The notes under the pieces are model-generated. The model saw only the letters and a list, made by a program, of their open reading frames with translations, did not search any database and was not told the origin of the DNA. Shown here piece after piece: positions 28,476-38,994 of a stretch of DNA of 64,000 nucleotides. The DNA is taken from assembly GCA_026196495.1 (NCBI GenBank), contig JAPHSY010000032.1, positions 17,454 through 81,453 of the forward strand, read 5' to 3'. Position 1 is the first letter of the stretch; each line of letters starts with the position of its first letter. Source of the stretch: Magnetovibrio sp. (GTDB lineage: Bacteria; Pseudomonadota; Alphaproteobacteria; Rhodospirillales; Magnetovibrionaceae). The translations under genes and the position numbers were made by a program.

Positions 28476-29272
28476 TGGCTGATATTCTTGACAAAATTAA
28501 CGCATACAAACGCGAGCACATCAAAGGCCGCAAGGATGTACGCTCTATCGCTGATCTGGAAAACCGAGCACATCAGGCGGAATCTCCACGTGGCTTTATC
28601 TCTGCCCTTCAAAAATCCGTTGCAGAAGGCCGCTATGGCCTGATTGCAGAAGTCAAAAAAGCATCGCCATCCAAAGGATTGATCCGGGCTGATTTCAATC
28701 CTGCCCAATTGGCCAAAGCCTATCAACGTGCAGGTGCCAGCTGTATTTCAGTTCTTACGGATGAAAAGTATTTCCAAGGCTCAGATTCTTATTTGGTCGA
28801 AGTCAAAGGCGCCACCAAAATTCCGGTGCTGCGCAAAGACTTCATGCTCGACCCATATCAAGTGATCGAAGCCCGAGCTTACGGTGCCGATTGTATTTTG
28901 CTGATTATGGCATCCCTCAGCGATGACTTGGCCGCAGAACTGGAAGCCGTCGCAAATGAGTTTGCGATGGATGTCTTGGTCGAAGTTCACAATGCCGAAG
29001 AACTAGAGCGTTCTCTCAAGCTCAATACCAAGCTAATCGGCGTTAACAATCGCAACCTCAAAACCATGGTCACCGACCTTGCCACCACCGAAGAATTGGC
29101 TGCTATGATTCCCAGTGATCGGATGTTGGTTTCTGAGAGCGGGCTCAATACACCTGAGGATCTGAAACGAATGTCCAAAGTCGGGGCAAACTGCTTCCTC
29201 ATCGGGGAAAGCCTGATGCGTCAAGACGACGTTGAGGCCGCCACCCGCGCTATTTTGACAAAGGAAGACTAG
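28475..29272 (+). CDS. trpC: Indole-3-glycerol phosphate synthase
   Basis: TrpC closes the indole ring by decarboxylating CdRP. The 265-residue TIM barrel has IAEVKKASPSKGLIR near the N-terminus, CISVLTDEKYFQGS, VLRKDFMLDPYQV with the catalytic Lys, GVNNRNLKT and VSESGLNTPEDL at the phosphate site. It is a stand-alone protein, not fused to TrpF as in enterobacteria. Its ATG shares a base with the trpD stop, and moaC follows after 3 bp. Confidence 0.96.
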   Translation: MADILDKINAYKREHIKGRKDVRSIADLENRAHQAESPRGFISALQKSVAEGRYGLIAEVKKASPSKGLIRADFNPAQLAKAYQRAGASCISVLTDEKYFQGSDSYLVEVKGATKIPVLRKDFMLDPYQVIEARAYGADCILLIMASLSDDLAAELEAVANEFAMDVLVEVHNAEELERSLKLNTKLIGVNNRNLKTMVTDLATTEELAAMIPSDRMLVSESGLNTPEDLKRMSKVGANCFLIGESLMRQDDVEAATRAILTKED

Positions 29273-29275
29273 TCC

Positions 29276-29752
29276 ATGGCTGACTTCACCCATATGGATG
29301 CTGAGGGCAACGCCCGCATGGTCGACGTTGGCGAAAAAAGCCACACAGAACGCACCGCCACCGCCCGTGGTACTGTGCTCATGGCCGCTGAGACCTTAGC
29401 CAAAATTGAAGAACGCGGCTTTAAGAAAGGTGACGTTCTTTCGGTGGCACAACTGGCTGGCATCATGGGGGCCAAGCGCACTCCGGACCTGATCCCGCTG
29501 TGTCATCCGTTGATGCTGACCAGTGTAAAAGTCAACCTGATCCCCGATGCATCCCGCAACGCCGTGGACATAGAAGCCACATGTAAACTATCCGGTCAAA
29601 CCGGTGTGGAAATGGAAGCCCTAACTGCCGTTTCCGTAGCTGCACTCACAGTCTACGACATGTGCAAAGCCGTGGACAAAGCCATGCACATCACCGACAT
29701 CCGCTTGGTCCACAAGGCGGGCGGTAAATCTGGCGAATTTAAAGCTGATTAA
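29276..29752 (+). CDS. moaC: Cyclic pyranopterin monophosphate synthase
   Basis: MoaC forms cyclic pyranopterin monophosphate from the MoaA product, early in molybdopterin synthesis. The 158-residue protein has [16 protein letters not shown], the conserved [12 protein letters not shown] and [24 protein letters not shown]. It is the standard length. It lies in the common alphaproteobacterial run trpC-moaC-moeA, 25 bp before moeA. The cofactor would also be needed by the tungsten-type aldehyde oxidoreductase encoded at 41939. Confidence 0.95.
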   Translation: MADFTHMDAEGNARMVDVGEKSHTERTATARGTVLMAAETLAKIEERGFKKGDVLSVAQLAGIMGAKRTPDLIPLCHPLMLTSVKVNLIPDASRNAVDIEATCKLSGQTGVEMEALTAVSVAALTVYDMCKAVDKAMHITDIRLVHKAGGKSGEFKAD

Positions 29753-29777
29753 TTTTAGGCGAACTAAGGCAACAAAC

Positions 29778-30992
29778 ATGATTTCTGTTGATGAAGCACT
29801 TTCAACCATCCTCGACACCCTTGAAGAAACCTGTGCCGAACAAGTTCCGCTTTCTGAGAGCCTTGGACGTGTCTTAGCCGAAGACATCATTGCGCGCCTA
29901 ACCCAACCGTGGGCCGATGTATCATCCATGGACGCCTATGCCGTGCGCCAAGAAGACGTCACCACTGTTCCCGTTGATCTCAAGGTTATTGGCGAAAGCC
30001 CCGCAGGTGGCTGTTTCGATGGCACCGTCGGTAAGGGCGAAGCCGTGCGTATCTTCACAGGTGCCCCGGTCCCCAAAGACACCGACACCATCATCATTCA
30101 AGAGAACGTAGAGCGCGATGGCAATACCGTTCGTGTGCTGGAAACGGCCCCTGCTGGACAGTTCATCCGCCCCGCAGGCCTGGATTTCAAGGCCGGCGAA
30201 GTGTTGTTGAGTGCGGGACGCGTAATGACGGCCCGTGATTTGGGACTAACCGCGGCTGCGAACGTTCCCTGGGTCATGGTCAAACGCAAACCGCGCATTG
30301 CCATCATCGCCACGGGCAACGAAGTGGTGATGCCGGGTGACAACTTAGGCGACAACCAAATCATCAGCTCCAATTCCGTGATGTTGGCAGCCACAGTGCG
30401 TGCCTTGGGGGGGGAACCCGTTGATTTGGGGATTGCCCGTGATGATGAAGGCTCCCTCACCCGCCTGATCCAATCGGCATCAGAAGCCGACATGCTGATC
30501 ACCATTGGTGGTGCCAGCGTCGGTGACTATGACTTGGTGGGCAAAGTACTGACCCAAGAAGGCATGGACTTGAAGTTCTCAAAGGTTGCTATGCGTCCCG
30601 GTAAACCCGTGATTTTCGGCTCCCTCAATGGCACCCCGGTTATGGGCATGCCCGGAAATCCGGTCAGTGTCGGCGCCAGCTCAATCGTATTTTTGACCCC
30701 AGCCATCAGGGCCATGTTGGGCTTGAAGGTCAAAGACCAACCCACGGAAACCGCACGCCTGGCCATTGATGTGAACGAAAACGATCAACGCCAAGAATAC
30801 ACCCGTGCAACCCTGTCCATTGATGAGAATGGCGAACGCATCGTCACACCGTTTCCCAAGCAAGACAGTGCTATGTTGGCAAAATTTGCCCAAGCCGATT
30901 GCGTTATCATTCGCCCTCCCCATGACCCGGCAGCCAAGGCAGGTGATTTGGTCAACATCATCGTGCTGCGCACTGGCCGCGTATCGCTTTAA
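29778..30992 (+). CDS. moeA: Molybdopterin molybdenumtransferase
   Basis: MoeA inserts molybdate (or tungstate) into adenylylated molybdopterin. The 404-residue protein shows the four-domain MoeA plan: SMDAYAVR near residue 50, FTGAPVPKDTDTIIIQE, the MoCF-like domain with ATGNEV, DNQIISSNS and TIGGASVGDYD, then GMPGNPVSVG and a C-terminal beta domain. AAGG lies before the ATG. Its TAA overlaps the ATG of the following acetyltransferase gene by one base. Confidence 0.94.
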   Translation: MISVDEALSTILDTLEETCAEQVPLSESLGRVLAEDIIARLTQPWADVSSMDAYAVRQEDVTTVPVDLKVIGESPAGGCFDGTVGKGEAVRIFTGAPVPKDTDTIIIQENVERDGNTVRVLETAPAGQFIRPAGLDFKAGEVLLSAGRVMTARDLGLTAAANVPWVMVKRKPRIAIIATGNEVVMPGDNLGDNQIISSNSVMLAATVRALGGEPVDLGIARDDEGSLTRLIQSASEADMLITIGGASVGDYDLVGKVLTQEGMDLKFSKVAMRPGKPVIFGSLNGTPVMGMPGNPVSVGASSIVFLTPAIRAMLGLKVKDQPTETARLAIDVNENDQRQEYTRATLSIDENGERIVTPFPKQDSAMLAKFAQADCVIIRPPHDPAAKAGDLVNIIVLRTGRVSL

Positions 30993-31501
30993 TGCAAATT
31001 CGTGAAGAACAAGAAGGCGACCAGCAAGGTATCCGTGACGTCAATGATGCGGCCTTTGGTGGCATAGCTGAATCGCAACTGATTGATCGACTGCGTGAAG
31101 ATGGTCTTTTCATCACCTCATTGGTCGCAGATGAGTATGGCGAAATCGTTGCTCACATCACATTTTCTGAGCTTGAAATACGTTCTAACGATGGTAATAG
31201 CACCATTCGCGGTGCGGCTCTTGCGCCTATGGCCGTCGCCCCAACACACCAGAGAATGGGCATAGGTTCCGAACTTATCCGCCAAGGGCTTGAAAAATGT
31301 ACGGAAAAAAATATCGAAGCCGTCGTGGTATTGGGACACGAAAATTACTATCCCCGCTTTGGCTTTAGCGCTGAAAAAGCAAAATGTCTAAAAAGTCCAT
31401 TTTCAGGGCCATTTTTTATGGTTTTGGACTTAAAACAGGGCATTTTTGATGATTTTTCAGGAATCGCCATATACCCAGATGCATTCCAGATTGCTGATTG
31501 A
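30992..31501 (+). CDS. GNAT N-acetyltransferase, YhbS-like
   Basis: The 169-residue protein has a GNAT fold: acetyl-CoA loop APTHQRMGIGSELIRQGL and the late strand segment VVVLGHENYYPRFGF, typical of the YhbS group of predicted acetyltransferases. The substrate is unknown. Its ATG overlaps the moeA stop by one base, so it is translated from the same message, although it has no obvious link to molybdopterin synthesis. It is the last gene of the trpG-to-moeA run; the next gene is convergent. Confidence 0.82.
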   Translation: MQIREEQEGDQQGIRDVNDAAFGGIAESQLIDRLREDGLFITSLVADEYGEIVAHITFSELEIRSNDGNSTIRGAALAPMAVAPTHQRMGIGSELIRQGLEKCTEKNIEAVVVLGHENYYPRFGFSAEKAKCLKSPFSGPFFMVLDLKQGIFDDFSGIAIYPDAFQIAD

Positions 31502-31509
31502 AATAAGAA

Positions 31510-31935
31510 TTAATCTTTAAGCTTAAATTTTGGATGAGGCCGAAATGGCGAGTCGTTGAGAAACCTGATCTCACGTTCCGACAAGTACCGTCCTTTGAAC
31601 ATTACGGTTTTGACCATGATGACACGATCACTCTTGGTCCGCATTTCGAGGCTCAATGGATAAGTGCAGGTTATAAATCCCACTGCCGTTTCGCCAGGTT
31701 CATCGTTGGATGGGTATTCAAAACGCAACTGAACGCCTCGGATATCCTGGGCATCCCATTGTTTGGCATCAATCACCACCAAATCACTGAATTTATCAGT
31801 AGCCCGTCCGGCAATGGTGGCACAGTTTTTGGCTTCCAATGAAGGGCTAGATGCAGATGTATTGTTGTCACACGCTATCAAGAACAAGGTGGTGACAACG
31901 CAAAGCATTCCCCAAATGGTTTGTTTTTGCACCAT
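31510..31935 (-). CDS. Small lipoprotein, unknown function
   Basis: The 141-residue protein has a lipoprotein signal: an n-region MVQKQTIWGM, a hydrophobic core and lipobox LIAC with C22, followed by DNNTSASS. The residue after the Cys is Asp, which in enterobacteria favours retention in the inner membrane; whether this holds here is unknown. Two further Cys (in NCATI and FITCTYP) might form a disulfide. It has no recognised domain. It is transcribed divergently from lexA, so the 31936-32101 region serves both. Confidence 0.65.
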   Translation of the reverse strand: MVQKQTIWGMLCVVTTLFLIACDNNTSASSPSLEAKNCATIAGRATDKFSDLVVIDAKQWDAQDIRGVQLRFEYPSNDEPGETAVGFITCTYPLSLEMRTKSDRVIMVKTVMFKGRYLSEREIRFLNDSPFRPHPKFKLKD

Positions 31936-32003
31936 TTCTCATTATGCACCTAGTCTTGGCGCATAAGCAACTCAAGCAGCATCACTAATCCTGCTGTTAG
32001 GCC

Positions 32004-32056
32004 TTGACGCAGCAAGAGAACCAAAGTAGAACATAAGGTATGTTTTTGTTTTGTTC
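32004..32056 (+). promoter_or_regulatory. lexA promoter with SOS box (LexA operator)
   Basis: GAAC-CAAAGTA-GAAC at 32018-32032 is exactly the alphaproteobacterial LexA site (GTTC-N7-GTTC read on the other strand). It overlaps a promoter TTGACG (32004-32009), 17-bp spacer, TAGAAC (32027-32032), so LexA would block RNA polymerase. A second degenerate site GTTT-N7-GTTC lies at 32042-32056. The lexA ATG is at 32102, giving a leader of about 60 nt. This supports autoregulation of lexA. Confidence 0.8.
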
Positions 32057-32101
32057 CTTGCTGTTTTTTTTGAGCTAAGGGACTGCAGATGGGGATGAAC
32101 G

Positions 32102-32815
32102 ATGCTGACCAAAAAACAACACCAACTGTTGATGCTCATTGATGAACGGCTTCGTGAAACGGGCATTACCCCCTCTTTTGACGAAATGAAGGATGCCTTG
32201 GGCCTCAAGTCCAAATCCGGCATCCATCGTCTTATCAGCGGTCTGGAAGAACGTGGTTTTATCCGCCGCCTCCCCCACAAAGCACGAGCATTGGAAATCC
32301 TCAAGATGCCGGAAAATGTGGATCGAGTAGCCACATCAACAGATACGTCAGTCGATGAAGCTTCCGCAAACGTGGTCCGGGGACAATTTGGCGCAAAACC
32401 AACCGCAGCACATTCTGGAAACGGCAATGGCCTAGCCGAAGTCCCCATGCTGGGTCGCATTGCCGCAGGTACGCACCTTCATGGTATCGAACAACCCGCA
32501 GAGTATCTCAACATTCCGCCAGATATGCTTGGGGGATCAGGTAAGCACTTCTGCTTGGAAGTTGACGGAGAATCCATGATTGACGCCGGTATCCAAGACG
32601 GTGACACCGTTGTCATCGAAGAAACCAACACCGCACGCAATGGCTCCATCGTGGTGGCCTTGGTGGATGGCGAAGAAACGACGCTGAAATACATTCACAA
32701 GAAAGGGGACAAAGTCGCCCTGAAACCCGCCAACAAGGACCATGAAACCCGTATATTCGGCCCCGACCGCGTCACGGTCCAGGGGCGTTTGGTGGGATTG
32801 ATCCGCAAATATTAA
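32102..32815 (+). CDS. lexA: LexA SOS repressor
   Basis: LexA represses DNA-damage genes and cleaves itself when RecA filaments form. The 237-residue protein has a winged HTH at 1-65 (TPSFDEMKDALGLKSKSGIHRLISGL) and an S24 peptidase domain. The cleavage site A122-G123 lies in GRIAAGTHL, with catalytic S158 in DGESMIDAGI and K196 in ETTLKYIH. All are present. A linker of about 40 residues separates the domains, longer than in E. coli, as in other alphaproteobacteria. A perfect SOS box lies in its promoter. Confidence 0.96.
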   Translation: MLTKKQHQLLMLIDERLRETGITPSFDEMKDALGLKSKSGIHRLISGLEERGFIRRLPHKARALEILKMPENVDRVATSTDTSVDEASANVVRGQFGAKPTAAHSGNGNGLAEVPMLGRIAAGTHLHGIEQPAEYLNIPPDMLGGSGKHFCLEVDGESMIDAGIQDGDTVVIEETNTARNGSIVVALVDGEETTLKYIHKKGDKVALKPANKDHETRIFGPDRVTVQGRLVGLIRKY

Positions 32816-32826
32816 AAAAGTCAGGG

Positions 32827-33630
32827 TTAAGCTGGTAGCGCTGTTCCATCCGTGTCGAGCGCATGCCCTTCGCGCGCCAAGACTTTATCAACCACAGCAA
32901 ACAGTTCATCGGGTGAGAACGGCTTTTTCAACCCAGCATCAGCACCAACAATCTCTGCCGCACTCAAGCCCTGTTCGCCCTGTTTGTCATCTTTCCAACC
33001 ACCTGATACAGCCACTATGCGGATATTGGGCCAGTTTTTTCGGATTTTTTGGATCACTGACAAACCACCCTCACCAGGCATAAAAATATCAGTTACCAAA
33101 AGATCAACGCCAACAATTTCACGACTCGCCAAGGCCTGTTCAGCCGTTTCAGCTTCGAAAACTTCATGACGACCATCTTCGAACATTCGGCGCATAACCT
33201 TGCGTTGAACGGTACTGTCTTCGACGATCAGCACACGCGTTTTGCTTTCCCCACCCCTACGCGCCAACAAGTACTCAATTTTTTCCGTCAAAACATCAAT
33301 ACTGAAGGGCTTTTGCAGTATGGCATCGGCACCGATGTTACGAGCTTTCAGAAGAGTTTTGTCACGCCCTCCCTCACCCGCACCGGCTGACATTGCAATA
33401 ACCGGCACATCAGGCCAGTTGCGCTTGATACGTCGGATACCTTCATATCCGTCCATGCCCGGCATGATGATGTCTGTAATGATCAAGTCCACCAACTGGC
33501 CACCATGTTTCAACGCATCTTCCATGCGCGTGGCTTGCAGTGTCTGGTACTTCTTATCCGTAAGACCACGAGATAGAAATTCACAGACAGTTGGACTGTC
33601 ATCCACAATTAAGATTCGTGTAAAATTCAA
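32827..33630 (-). CDS. Tandem double-receiver response regulator
   Basis: The protein has two receiver domains in a row and nothing else. The first (RILIVDDSP, phospho-Asp in IITDIIMPGMDG) and second (RVLIVEDST, Asp in LVTDIFMPGEGG) each keep the acidic pocket and the late Lys (LQKPFS and LKKPFS). I choose a TTG start at 33630, preceded by a G-rich ribosome site, because the domain begins at once; an ATG at 33723 or TTG at 33744 would add an unconserved 31-38 residue tail. There is no output domain, so it probably acts by protein contact or as a phosphate relay. It lies between lexA and comEC, convergent with lexA. Confidence 0.82.
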   Translation of the reverse strand: MNFTRILIVDDSPTVCEFLSRGLTDKKYQTLQATRMEDALKHGGQLVDLIITDIIMPGMDGYEGIRRIKRNWPDVPVIAMSAGAGEGGRDKTLLKARNIGADAILQKPFSIDVLTEKIEYLLARRGGESKTRVLIVEDSTVQRKVMRRMFEDGRHEVFEAETAEQALASREIVGVDLLVTDIFMPGEGGLSVIQKIRKNWPNIRIVAVSGGWKDDKQGEQGLSAAEIVGADAGLKKPFSPDELFAVVDKVLAREGHALDTDGTALPA

Positions 33631-33800
33631 CGGAGGCCCCCCCGTACCCAGTATTACAGTTGATGGCCCAGGTTTTCCTGTTAACCGCCAACATCCCCAT
33701 ATTGACGCATCCCCATGCGTCATATCCGAATTGATATTAATCAATTCAGACGACCATCACAATTCATTTATCGTATTTTTCTAATATATTTAGAGTAGCT

Positions 33801-35900
33801 CTAATCTGCGCCCTGAACAACCCAGGGACGCTGCCCACGCTGTCCGTTAACTGTTTCAATTCTAAGCACCGTCTCATCTTTGGACAACCAAACACCATGG
33901 GTCCCCCAATAGGACAGTTCATCTTTTGAAATCATATAGTTAGAATATCTACAACTCTCAATGGGTTGCTCCACCACAACCACTTGAGCCATGGCGCAGT
34001 CTTCCATTTGTGCATCCTCCGTGGCGCTAAAGGCCACCGTATGTTTGCCAAGTCGATAAATGCACCCAAGTCCATCACAACTCAATTGTTGCGAATTTTG
34101 GGCCATATCTGACCAGCGTTTCCCATCATCGTCTTGCCCTGCACGCCGTTGCCAAATAGCACGTTCAAATTTTGCCGATGATAGGGTCGAAAATGCATAC
34201 CCCCCGTCACCATCAGCAACCGCCGCCATCTTGCCATTTGAGTGGATGAGTACATCTGGCGAATCGCTTATCATCAATGCTACACCGCCAGCCATAACCA
34301 TGGGCAATCCTAGAGCCCTGAACCATCCCTGCCACAGAGCCAACCACAAACCGCCCAAAACCACACACGCCAGCCCCCATACTGGAAAAGCCGGAACCAA
34401 TGTGATGGATCCTGGCCAACTGGCAACTTCGTGTGCGGTCAGTAATACCGCCTCGATTCCCCAGCCCATGGGCACCAGAGCCAAATCTTCCAACCCCAAA
34501 GGCATCAATACATAAGCCACAATGGCCCAGGGCATGATCCACAACGCGGTTATCGGCACAGCAATGATGTTTGCAGCCAAACCAAAGTCAGCCACCCGGT
34601 TAAAGTGAAAGGCCGCAAACACGCCTGTGGCCGCGCCGGCAACGGCGGTGGATACAACAACCCCCAACACATATCGCCCTACACGCCCCCAAAACGTCCG
34701 GGCAGGTTTGGCAAACATACCACTATGTTTCAGGCCTTCATAAACCGCAACCAATGCCACAACCGCAGAAAAAGACATCTGAAAGCTGGCACCCAACAAA
34801 CTTTCGGGTGAAAGCAGCAAGATTAAAAGGGCTGCCCACATTACCAAACGCATGGATACCGCTTTGCGATCAAACAACACCGCCAACAATACCAAAGCCA
34901 CCATCATGAAGGCGCGTTGTGTTGGCACCGTAGCGCCGGCCAACATGGCGTAACCAAAAGCAGCCACGATACTTGCAACAGCGGCCCACTTCTTAATCGG
35001 ATAGCGTAATGCAACAGACGGAACCAAAGCACAGCCAGCACGCACGGCAAAAAATATCAATCCGGCAATTAATCCCACATGCAGCCCAGATATAGCCAGC
35101 AAATGCGCCAATCCACTGGCGCGCATATCATCCATAACGCTGTCGCCAATGGTCCCGCGCTGACCAGTCATCAAGGCCGCTGCAACATGGCCAACTTCAC
35201 CACCAAGTTGGCTCTGTATCACCATCGCCATATGCAACCGCAAACGCTGAAATGCAAATCGCAAGCTATCAATACCGTTTTCTGGGGCACGGCCTATGAC
35301 AGATGGCGGGCCATAAGAAAAGCCAACGCCTCCGATGGCTTGAAAATAGCTTTGGCGTTGGAAGTCGAAGGCCCCAGGCATGGCAGGGGCTGGTGGTGGG
35401 CGCAAATTTGCACGCATTTCCAACCAATCACCGGGCTGGAACTGGGGTTGCTCCCTCCCAGTCAACTTCACCCGCACAAATTTTGGTGTAAAATCGGGAC
35501 CAAGACGCGAAATGGTCAAGTTGCCCAGAGTCACCCGTAATCCAGTGTGCAGGACTTCTAGACGCTCCACCTGCCCCGATAGACGCACAGGGCCCGTTTC
35601 TGCACTTAAAGTCGGTGCAGCCACCCACCAAGTCCGAAAAGTCGCCACTGAAAGCCCTAAAGCCACCACAAACAGGGCTAAAAACAGCATTGAGAGCCCA
35701 TTTTTCGCCCTCAAGCCATAGGAGAGCCCGGCAAAAACTAGTGTCGCAGAAACACCAATATACAAGGGCGGTTCAAAATGCAGACTAAAATACAGTCCGA
35801 TTCCCAGGCCCAACAACACAGGCAGCCACAGAATCCAACGGCTGCGCTGAATCATGAATGACTGTGATAATCGGGATATTCCCCCTATATCGCGCTGCAA
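33801..35900 (-). CDS. comEC: ComEC/Rec2 DNA-uptake channel protein
   Basis: ComEC forms the inner-membrane channel for single-stranded DNA in natural transformation. The 699-residue protein has two early TMs (about 20-65), a DUF4131 OB-like region (about 75-190) and the Competence domain with many TMs (about 215-530, including [16 protein letters not shown]). The C-terminal 150 residues are short and lack the HxHxDH metallo-beta-lactamase motif of long ComEC forms, as in many alphaproteobacteria. The start is uncertain: TTG at 35900, or ATG at 35855. It lies between lexA and gltX, its usual location. No other competence genes are in the window. Confidence 0.88.
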   Translation of the reverse strand: MQRDIGGISRLSQSFMIQRSRWILWLPVLLGLGIGLYFSLHFEPPLYIGVSATLVFAGLSYGLRAKNGLSMLFLALFVVALGLSVATFRTWWVAAPTLSAETGPVRLSGQVERLEVLHTGLRVTLGNLTISRLGPDFTPKFVRVKLTGREQPQFQPGDWLEMRANLRPPPAPAMPGAFDFQRQSYFQAIGGVGFSYGPPSVIGRAPENGIDSLRFAFQRLRLHMAMVIQSQLGGEVGHVAAALMTGQRGTIGDSVMDDMRASGLAHLLAISGLHVGLIAGLIFFAVRAGCALVPSVALRYPIKKWAAVASIVAAFGYAMLAGATVPTQRAFMMVALVLLAVLFDRKAVSMRLVMWAALLILLLSPESLLGASFQMSFSAVVALVAVYEGLKHSGMFAKPARTFWGRVGRYVLGVVVSTAVAGAATGVFAAFHFNRVADFGLAANIIAVPITALWIMPWAIVAYVLMPLGLEDLALVPMGWGIEAVLLTAHEVASWPGSITLVPAFPVWGLACVVLGGLWLALWQGWFRALGLPMVMAGGVALMISDSPDVLIHSNGKMAAVADGDGGYAFSTLSSAKFERAIWQRRAGQDDDGKRWSDMAQNSQQLSCDGLGCIYRLGKHTVAFSATEDAQMEDCAMAQVVVVEQPIESCRYSNYMISKDELSYWGTHGVWLSKDETVLRIETVNGQRGQRPWVVQGAD

Positions 35901-36071
35901 AATCAGGATTTTTCTGTCCTTTTTGGCCTATTTAACGTAGAAAAGCGCCAACAAACGCAAAAACACCACTCAAATGCTGCAATTGCGAAAACAATGTGCT
36001 ACACCCTACCCCAATGGTTAGGTATAGCATTCAGATTACACGAATTTAGACCTGAGAGTACAACGGCAAAC

Positions 36072-37475
36072 ATGACCGTCATTACACGTTTCGCACCTTC
36101 TCCTACTGGTTTTTTACACATCGGCGGTGCCCGCACCGCGTTGTTCAACTATTTGTATGCCAAACACACCGGCGGCAAGTTCTTGCTGCGCATTGAAGAC
36201 ACTGACCGTGAACGCTCCACCCAAGAAGCTGTAGACGCCATTCAATCTGGCATGAAATGGCTTGGATTGGATTGGGACGATGACCTAGTTTCCCAGTTCA
36301 ACAACGCCCCACGTCACACCGAAGTGGCCCATGAGCTGCTCGCCAAAGGCAAAGCTTACAAGTGTACCTGCACCCCTGAAGAGCTCGCTGCCATGCGCGA
36401 ACAAGCCAAAGCAGAAGGCCGCCCTATGCGTTATGACGGGCGTTGTCGTGATAAAGACCACGATCCGGCTGATGGCACCTATGTTGTGCGCATCAAGGCC
36501 GAACATGAAGGGAAAACCATTATCAACGACCTAATTCAGGGCGAAGTGAAGGTTTCCAACACCGAAATTGACGATTTCGTCATTCTGCGCGCCGATGGCA
36601 CACCAACGTACATGCTGGCTGTCGTTGTTGATGATCACGATATGGGCATTACCCATGTTGTGCGTGGTGATGACCACCTGACCAATGCTTTTCGCCAGAT
36701 GCAAATCTATGATGCTATGGGTTGGGACCGCCCTATTTTTGCACATATGCCTTTGCTGCACGGCTCTGATGGCAAGAAGTTGTCCAAACGCCACGGTGCA
36801 TTAGGTGTTGAAGCATACCGTGATATGGGCTTGTTGCCCGAAGCGGTGAACAACTACTTACTCCGCCTCGGCTGGGGCCATGGTGACGATGAAATTATCT
36901 CGCGCGAACAAGCCATCGAATGGTTTGATGTGGTGGATGTGGGCAAAGGCGCCGCACGGTTTGATGCGGACAAACTGGCTCACCTCAACGCCCACTACAT
37001 GCGCGAAGCCGACGACCAAAGATTGGTCGACCTGATTTGGCCAATTGTTGAACAACAGTTGGGCAATAGTGCATCCAAAGACGGAAAAGATCGCATATTA
37101 CGCGGCATGCCCGGCCTAAAGGATCGCGCAAAAAACACACTAGAACTTGCTGATAATGCAGTATTTTATGCCAAGTCCCGCCCGTTGGAGATGAATGAAA
37201 AAGCATCCAAACTGGTATCAGGAAATGGTGCAGAAATTCTGCAACAAACTATCACTAAGTTCACTGAAGAAGAGAATTGGCAGTCCGACGCCCTCCAAGA
37301 TCTCACCAAAGCTTATGCCGAACAGGCAGAGCTCAAGCTTGGCAAAGTTGCCCAGCCGCTCCGTGCGGCTCTGACCGGGTCCAACATTTCTCCAAGCATA
37401 TTTGAGGTCATGGAAGTGTTAGGGAAAGAGGAAAGCCTGGGGCGTCTCCAAGACGCTCTAACTGGGGCTGAATAA
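36072..37475 (+). CDS. gltX: Glutamyl-tRNA synthetase
   Basis: GltX charges tRNA-Glu (and perhaps tRNA-Gln). I start at the ATG at 36072, giving [20 protein letters not shown], because the HIGH-like motif HIGG must lie about 17 residues in; an upstream frame start at 35994 adds unconserved sequence. The 467-residue protein has the class I motifs HIGG near residue 17 and KLSKRHG (KMSKS-type) near 238, with CTCTPEEL and GRCR in the zinc-binding-like region. The following gene is gltA, in the common order gltX-gltA. Confidence 0.95.
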   Translation: MTVITRFAPSPTGFLHIGGARTALFNYLYAKHTGGKFLLRIEDTDRERSTQEAVDAIQSGMKWLGLDWDDDLVSQFNNAPRHTEVAHELLAKGKAYKCTCTPEELAAMREQAKAEGRPMRYDGRCRDKDHDPADGTYVVRIKAEHEGKTIINDLIQGEVKVSNTEIDDFVILRADGTPTYMLAVVVDDHDMGITHVVRGDDHLTNAFRQMQIYDAMGWDRPIFAHMPLLHGSDGKKLSKRHGALGVEAYRDMGLLPEAVNNYLLRLGWGHGDDEIISREQAIEWFDVVDVGKGAARFDADKLAHLNAHYMREADDQRLVDLIWPIVEQQLGNSASKDGKDRILRGMPGLKDRAKNTLELADNAVFYAKSRPLEMNEKASKLVSGNGAEILQQTITKFTEEENWQSDALQDLTKAYAEQAELKLGKVAQPLRAALTGSNISPSIFEVMEVLGKEESLGRLQDALTGAE

Positions 37476-37557
37476 GTATTGCAAGAGGCGCACAAGCGCC
37501 CAATCTGTCAGAGGAACCCCCGTCCCGCCCCGGACGGCAAATAAATCGTGAGGAACC

Positions 37558-38868
37558 ATGAGTAACAAAGATAACGCACGCACTTTTACACTGACCAATA
37601 ACGAAACCGGTGAAAGCTGGGAACTGCCTGTTCTCGAAGGCAGCGTTGGTCCACGTGTGATCGATGTCCGTCGTATTTACGCAGATACAGGCCACTTCAC
37701 TTACGATCCGGGCTTTACCTCCACAGGTAGTTGCCAATCGGACATCACCTACATTGATGGTGACAAAGGTGAATTGATGTATCGCGGCTACCCGATCGAA
37801 CAATTGGCGGTTCATTCCGACTACACGGAAACCTGCTATTTGCTGATCTATGGTGAACTGCCAACTGCAGAAGAAAAAACCAAGTTCGAACAACGCATCA
37901 CCTACCACACGATGCTGCACGAACAAATCCATAGCTTCTACGACGGTTTCCGTCGTGACAGTCACCCGATGGCTATTATGGTGGGTGTGGTTGGTGCTCT
38001 GGCTGCTTTCTACCACGACAGCACAGACATTACCGATCCAAAGCACCGTTTTGTGGCTTCCACCCGCATGATCGCAAAAATGCCGACGATTGCTGCCAAC
38101 GCATTCCGCTATTCCCAAGGAATGCCGTTCGTCTATCCGCGCAACGATTTAACTTATGCTGAGAACTTCTTGTACATGATGTTCTCCAACCCATGCGAAG
38201 AGTACAAGGTTAACCCAGTTCTGGCCCGCGCTATGGATCGCATCTTGATTTTGCACGCTGACCACGAACAAAACGCTTCGACCTCCACTGTTCGTTTGGC
38301 AGGTTCATCCGGTGCCAACCCGTTTGCATGTATCTCTTCTGGTATTTCTTGCCTGTGGGGGCCGGCACATGGTGGCGCAAACGAAGCCGTGCTGAACATG
38401 TTAGAAGAAATTGGTTCTATTGATCACATTGATGAATACATCGCCAAAGCAAAAGACAAAGAAGATCCGTTCCGCCTGATGGGTTTCGGCCACCGCGTCT
38501 ATAAGAACTTCGACCCGCGCGCAACGATTATGCGCGAAACGGCACACGAAGTTCTGAAAGAATTGGGCCTGGAAGACGAGCCACTTTTGAAGCTGGCTAT
38601 GAAACTGGAAAAAATCGCACTGGAAGACGAATACTTCGTTTCCAAAAAACTGTATCCGAACGTCGATTTCTATTCCGGCATCATCTACCGTGCCATGGGT
38701 ATCCCGACCGACATGTTCACGGTGTTGTTTGCCGTCGCCCGGACCGTTGGCTGGGTTGCCCAGTGGAACGAAATGATCGAAGACCCATCTCAAAAAATTG
38801 GTCGCCCACGTCAGTTGTTCACCGGTTCTGCCACACGTGATTACGTACAAATCAAGGATCGTGGGTAA
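37558..38868 (+). CDS. gltA: Citrate synthase
   Basis: GltA condenses oxaloacetate and acetyl-CoA to citrate, entering the TCA cycle. The 436-residue type II (hexameric, NADH-sensitive) form has the catalytic residues: His in [10 protein letters not shown], His in [14 protein letters not shown] and Asp in YPNVDFYSG, plus [17 protein letters not shown] lies 4 nt before the ATG. It is followed by a strong terminator at 38895. In relatives lpxB lies just beyond; here 8 kb of accessory genes come between. Confidence 0.96.
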   Translation: MSNKDNARTFTLTNNETGESWELPVLEGSVGPRVIDVRRIYADTGHFTYDPGFTSTGSCQSDITYIDGDKGELMYRGYPIEQLAVHSDYTETCYLLIYGELPTAEEKTKFEQRITYHTMLHEQIHSFYDGFRRDSHPMAIMVGVVGALAAFYHDSTDITDPKHRFVASTRMIAKMPTIAANAFRYSQGMPFVYPRNDLTYAENFLYMMFSNPCEEYKVNPVLARAMDRILILHADHEQNASTSTVRLAGSSGANPFACISSGISCLWGPAHGGANEAVLNMLEEIGSIDHIDEYIAKAKDKEDPFRLMGFGHRVYKNFDPRATIMRETAHEVLKELGLEDEPLLKLAMKLEKIALEDEYFVSKKLYPNVDFYSGIIYRAMGIPTDMFTVLFAVARTVGWVAQWNEMIEDPSQKIGRPRQLFTGSATRDYVQIKDRG

Positions 38869-38894
38869 GCCTCTCCCCTTTGATTTCAAACAAG

Positions 38895-38926
38895 AAACGG
38901 CGGCTCAAACGAGCCGCCGTTTTTTA
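38895..38926 (+). terminator. Terminator of gltA
   Basis: The perfect 12-bp stem AAACGGCGGCTC / GAGCCGCCGTTT has a 4-nt loop and is followed by T-rich sequence. It lies 26 bp after the gltA stop. Confidence 0.9.
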
Positions 38927-38994
38927 TTTCTAATTTTAATTTATCTGTAGGCTTCATAGATTGCGACTTATCGAAAATTAAGGCACTCTAATAT

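Noticed and set aside
35994..36071. Upstream extension of gltX
   Set aside because: The HIGH-region must start close to the N-terminus; the extra 26 residues are unlike any GltX.
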